A stretch of 64,000 nucleotides of DNA from Desulfatiglans anilini DSM 4660 (GTDB lineage Bacteria > Desulfobacterota > DSM-4660 > Desulfatiglandales > Desulfatiglandaceae): assembly GCF_000422285.1 (NCBI RefSeq), contig NZ_AULM01000003.1, positions 248,001 to 312,000 of the forward strand, given 5' to 3'. Under the pieces are notes generated by a model, which was given only the letters and a program-made list of their open reading frames with translations, did not search any database and was not told the origin of the DNA. Positions 61,679 to 64,000 of this stretch are shown here, one piece after another (positions within the stretch are counted from its first letter, which is position 1; each line of letters begins with the position of its first letter). The position numbers and the translations under genes are program-made.

Positions 61679-63361
61679 ATGAAACTCCTGCGCCTCAAAA
61701 TCACCGATCCGAAGGGCTTTCGCAGCCTGCAAGCGGGGTTTGAGTACCAGTTCCGCAGCGAGTGGGATTTGCAGGAGGAGCAGGGCTTTGCCCCCTTCGT
61801 CTGCGCCGGACCCAATGGTAGCGGCAAGTCGAACCTGCTGGAGGCGCTGGCGGCGATCTTCTACCACCTGGAGTGCATCTATCTGGAGAACCTGCCGGAC
61901 AGTTTCCCGTTCGAGGAAGAGGCCAACCCCGGCGGCTTTCGCAGTGAAACAGCGACCCCGGATGGTTTCGAAATCGAATACCTGATCCGCCCGCTGGATG
62001 CCTTGAAGACCAAGGGCCACGAAGGCCAGGCCCATGTGCGCATCGCAAAGCAGCCCGGCGAAGCGCCCCGGTGGTTCCTGCTAAATCATGCGGAGCAGGA
62101 AGGCGCGTTGGAGCTGACCATCGGCCAGACCCTGGCCCGCCAACTGCTGCCGGATTACATCCTCGGCTACTCCTCCGGAGAGAACGAAATCCTCAGCCTG
62201 CCGTTTTTCAAGATGCGCTTTGTCCAGTTCGATAGATACGGGCAGGCGCTGAAGCAGCAGTTACCCTATCCCGGCCGCCCGGAATCGCGGCTGGTCTACC
62301 TCGACAGCGGTTTCAGCCAGGCGATCCTGCTTTGCAATCTGCTGTTTCAGCATGCCGATGCGCTCACGCCCTTCCGCGACGATGTGAAAATCAAGGAACT
62401 CAAGGAGTTCCGCATCATCATCCGGCGCAGCATCGAGGTGGAGGAAGGCCAGATCCCGGCCTTCGGCAGTCAGGATGAGAGCAAGCGAGAGTCCATCGAA
62501 GAGATCATCAGAAACCACCCGGCCCTGAGCGCCATCGAAGACGAGAGCCAGACTAAGCGGTATCGCGTCAATCTGGTGCAGCTGCTCGATGGCGGCGACA
62601 CCAGCGACAAGGTCATCCCGCGCCTGATGCGCTGCGCCACCTGCTGGTATCTCGACGAGGCCAGCGACACCCTCTATCTCGATTACCGGGTCAACGACGC
62701 CACCCGGCAGGCCTTCCGCGAGAACTTCGACTTCGAGGTCAACGGCTCGCCCATTACTTTGTTCCAGGCCTTTCAGGTGCTGCTGACGTTGAATCTCTTT
62801 TCCGTAAGCGATTCATTGAAGGCCGATCTCTACCAGTCCGACAGCCACTATGTGAGCGAGACGGTGCCGACCCTGGCCTCGGACGAGCGCATCATGCGCT
62901 TCAAGTTCGTCAAGTTCCGCAAGACCGACGAGGCCGAGCCGGTGATGCTCAAGAACCTCTCCGACGGCGAACTCCAGCTGCTGCACAGCCTGGGCCTCTG
63001 CCTACTGTTCAAGAACACCCAGAGCCTGTTTCTGCTCGAAGAGCCGGAGACCCATTTCAACCCCGACTGGCGCGACTATTTCGTCACCGGCCTGGAAACC
63101 CAGATGGTCGAGGTGCGCGAACGTAGCGAACAGGTCATCCGCCGCGACGTACTGGTGAAACAACACGGCCTGAACGAGCGCCAGGGGAAGGCGCTGGGCT
63201 ACCTCCTCCAGCATGGCCAGCTGACCATCCAGGATTTTGAAGCGCTCTGCCCGACTGTCAACCGCCGCAGCCTGCAGCGGGACCTGAAGGGGATGCTGGA
63301 CAAGAATCTGATCACCGCCGAGGGGGCGACCAATCAACTTGTCTATCGATTTCCTGGGTGA
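61679..63361 (+). CDS. Restriction-system-associated AAA family ATPase
   Basis: A 560-residue ATP-binding protein, intact, 6 nt after the pseudo-hsdS. Walker [15 protein letters not shown] lies at about residues 43-56. The ABC-like signature L-S-D-G-E-L-Q-L-L is near 429-437 and Walker [10 protein letters not shown] near 455-463. A winged-helix tail is near 490-560. NCBI annotates such proteins as restriction-system-associated AAA ATPases; the role is unknown, possibly SMC-like sensing. It is the only undamaged gene of this cassette. Confidence 0.82.
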   Translation: MKLLRLKITDPKGFRSLQAGFEYQFRSEWDLQEEQGFAPFVCAGPNGSGKSNLLEALAAIFYHLECIYLENLPDSFPFEEEANPGGFRSETATPDGFEIEYLIRPLDALKTKGHEGQAHVRIAKQPGEAPRWFLLNHAEQEGALELTIGQTLARQLLPDYILGYSSGENEILSLPFFKMRFVQFDRYGQALKQQLPYPGRPESRLVYLDSGFSQAILLCNLLFQHADALTPFRDDVKIKELKEFRIIIRRSIEVEEGQIPAFGSQDESKRESIEEIIRNHPALSAIEDESQTKRYRVNLVQLLDGGDTSDKVIPRLMRCATCWYLDEASDTLYLDYRVNDATRQAFRENFDFEVNGSPITLFQAFQVLLTLNLFSVSDSLKADLYQSDSHYVSETVPTLASDERIMRFKFVKFRKTDEAEPVMLKNLSDGELQLLHSLGLCLLFKNTQSLFLLEEPETHFNPDWRDYFVTGLETQMVEVRERSEQVIRRDVLVKQHGLNERQGKALGYLLQHGQLTIQDFEALCPTVNRRSLQRDLKGMLDKNLITAEGATNQLVYRFPG

Positions 63362-63567
63362 CTTCCGGGGTAACTTGCGACAAACTCGCGACACAGGTCA
63401 CGGCATGAGGCTTATGCGCGGATGGACCGAGCTATTAAGCAGCGCTTAACAACTGGCGCGTGAAGCCCACGACACGGCTTGCGAAAGACCGCCCCACCAG
63501 CCTCACCGATCAAGTACCGACCAAGTAACCGATCAAGTAGGTTCAACCCCATTCAGGAACTGGCGTT
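63362..63567. other. Intergenic region with tandem repeats
   Basis: 206 bp without a gene. Frames show broken T-D-Q-V-like codons, suggesting the degraded end of a protein with such repeats. Three near-identical units (CCGATCAAGTA 63506-63516, CCGACCAAGTA 63517-63527, CCGATCAAGTA 63529-63539) lie just before the next gene. Confidence 0.5.
63506..63539 (+). repeat. Three tandem 11-bp repeats
   Basis: Units CCGATCAAGTA, CCGACCAAGTA and CCGATCAAGTA, separated by 0 and 1 nt. They could be iterons, binding sites or the remnant of a T-D-Q-V coding repeat; in-frame stop codons favour the last. Confidence 0.55.
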
Positions 63568-63879
63568 ATGGACACCGAAGATCTGACTGAAATGGCTTGG
63601 GGCGTCATTTTCAGTGCATCCCAAGTCTCGGATACTTTGAAAGCCGAACTCGGAGCAATGGCCAGCCGGTTCAAAACCGAGGATGAATGGCTGCGAGGAG
63701 TTTGTGCTCATCTGGGGGAAATCTTCGAAGACCCAGCCGAGTACGTCGACTCCTGGGACATGCAGGACACTGAGGCTGTTACGGCAACCATGATCGGCAG
63801 CATTGCAGTGGAACTCCGTGATAGAGTGGAGAGCGTTTTGTCCACGCCAATGAACAAACGAGGCTCACGGTCATGGTGA
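63568..63879 (+). CDS. Unknown 103-residue acidic protein
   Basis: ATG 63568 begins a helical acidic protein (E-D-L-T-E-M-A-W-G-V-I-F-S-A-S) with no recognisable motif; the ribosome site is weak. The stop TGA (63877-63879) overlaps the start of the next gene (ATG 63873), so the two are coupled. Confidence 0.5.
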   Translation: MDTEDLTEMAWGVIFSASQVSDTLKAELGAMASRFKTEDEWLRGVCAHLGEIFEDPAEYVDSWDMQDTEAVTATMIGSIAVELRDRVESVLSTPMNKRGSRSW

Positions 63880-64000
63880 TTATAAAGATGCCGGAACGTA
63901 TCAAGCCAAGGTTCAGTCGCTATATCGGCATCGACTACTCTGGTGCGGAAACCCCGGACTCCAGCCTGAATGGACTCCGGGTCTATGAGGCTGATCGTGA
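63873..64000 (+). CDS. Start of an unknown protein with IDYSGAE motif (truncated by window edge)
   Basis: Forty-two residues are visible, starting at ATG 63873. The sequence Y-I-G-I-D-Y-S-G-A-E-T-P resembles the first strand of an RNase H-like or DUF429-type fold with an acidic residue in the IDxS position. The gene continues beyond the window, so the family is uncertain. Confidence 0.45.
   Translation, partial: MVIIKMPERIKPRFSRYIGIDYSGAETPDSSLNGLRVYEADR

Overview
The window is high-G+C bacterial DNA from a Gram-negative host. Evidence for this is a lipid-anchored TolC/NodT outer-membrane factor, a HlyD-type adaptor and a periplasmic cytochrome c'. The taxon cannot be fixed from sequence alone; Desulfobacterota (Desulfuromonas/Geobacter-like) is my best guess, with low confidence. 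The window has three parts: the late genes of a contractile-tailed (myovirus-type) prophage, a foreign efflux operon inserted into those genes, and a defense island containing one intact and one decayed type I restriction system.

Prophage (1-2018 and 7837-35884). The left edge holds the end of the major capsid gene and four head-completion genes. After the 5.8-kb insertion come a putative tail terminator, sheath, tube and a tail chaperone with a -1 frameshift site (T_TTT_TTG). A tape-measure gene interrupted by one in-frame amber codon follows. Then come a CIS-type tube-initiator protein, LysM-like gpX, hub gpD, an M15 peptidase, DUF1353, spike gpV, a coiled-coil/TM protein, a PAAR tip, Ig-like/YfaP-like proteins, gp25, gpJ, gpI and a tail-fibre block ending with a 1182-aa DUF4815-type protein and a hairpin. 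Beyond it lies a four-gene module of amidoligase, a small DUF5049-like protein, class II glutamine amidotransferase and gamma-glutamylcyclotransferase, which looks like a peptide/amide-tagging pathway.

Insertion (2016-7808). A six-gene minus-strand operon (tetR, HlyD-like adaptor, FtsX/DevC-like permease, ABC ATPase, cytochrome c', NodT-like outer-membrane factor) is bounded by perfect 34-bp direct repeats. The repeat contains a phage intergenic element, CCGACAC-N12-TCCGGTAAGTAA. The same element precedes three gene blocks of the tail cluster and recurs as a tandem pair on the minus strand near 55.8 kb. The constant spacing and position suggest a phage promoter, and at 2-7.8 kb it also served as a recombination site.

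Defense island (about 35.9-64 kb). A promoter at 35919 drives an HTH gene, hsdM, hsdS, a DUF1016 (YhcG) nuclease, hsdR and a HARE-HTH/Mrr endonuclease, all tightly overlapping. Next is a four-gene set (DUF3553 protein, DUF6361 protein, PLD-type nuclease, large SNF2-like helicase) that resembles the Azaca architecture. It is followed by an HNH fusion protein, an unknown protein and a tandem CPCC-domain protein. The right end is a decayed type I cassette: hsdR remnant, a 47-aa ORF, a frameshifted KilA-N gene, a GxxExxY gene, hsdM with three lesions, hsdS with one nonsense codon, and an intact AAA ATPase of the restriction-associated type.

The parts most worth following up are the amidoligase module, the repeated element with its cargo insertion, and the HNH/unknown/CPCC trio beside the Azaca-like cluster.
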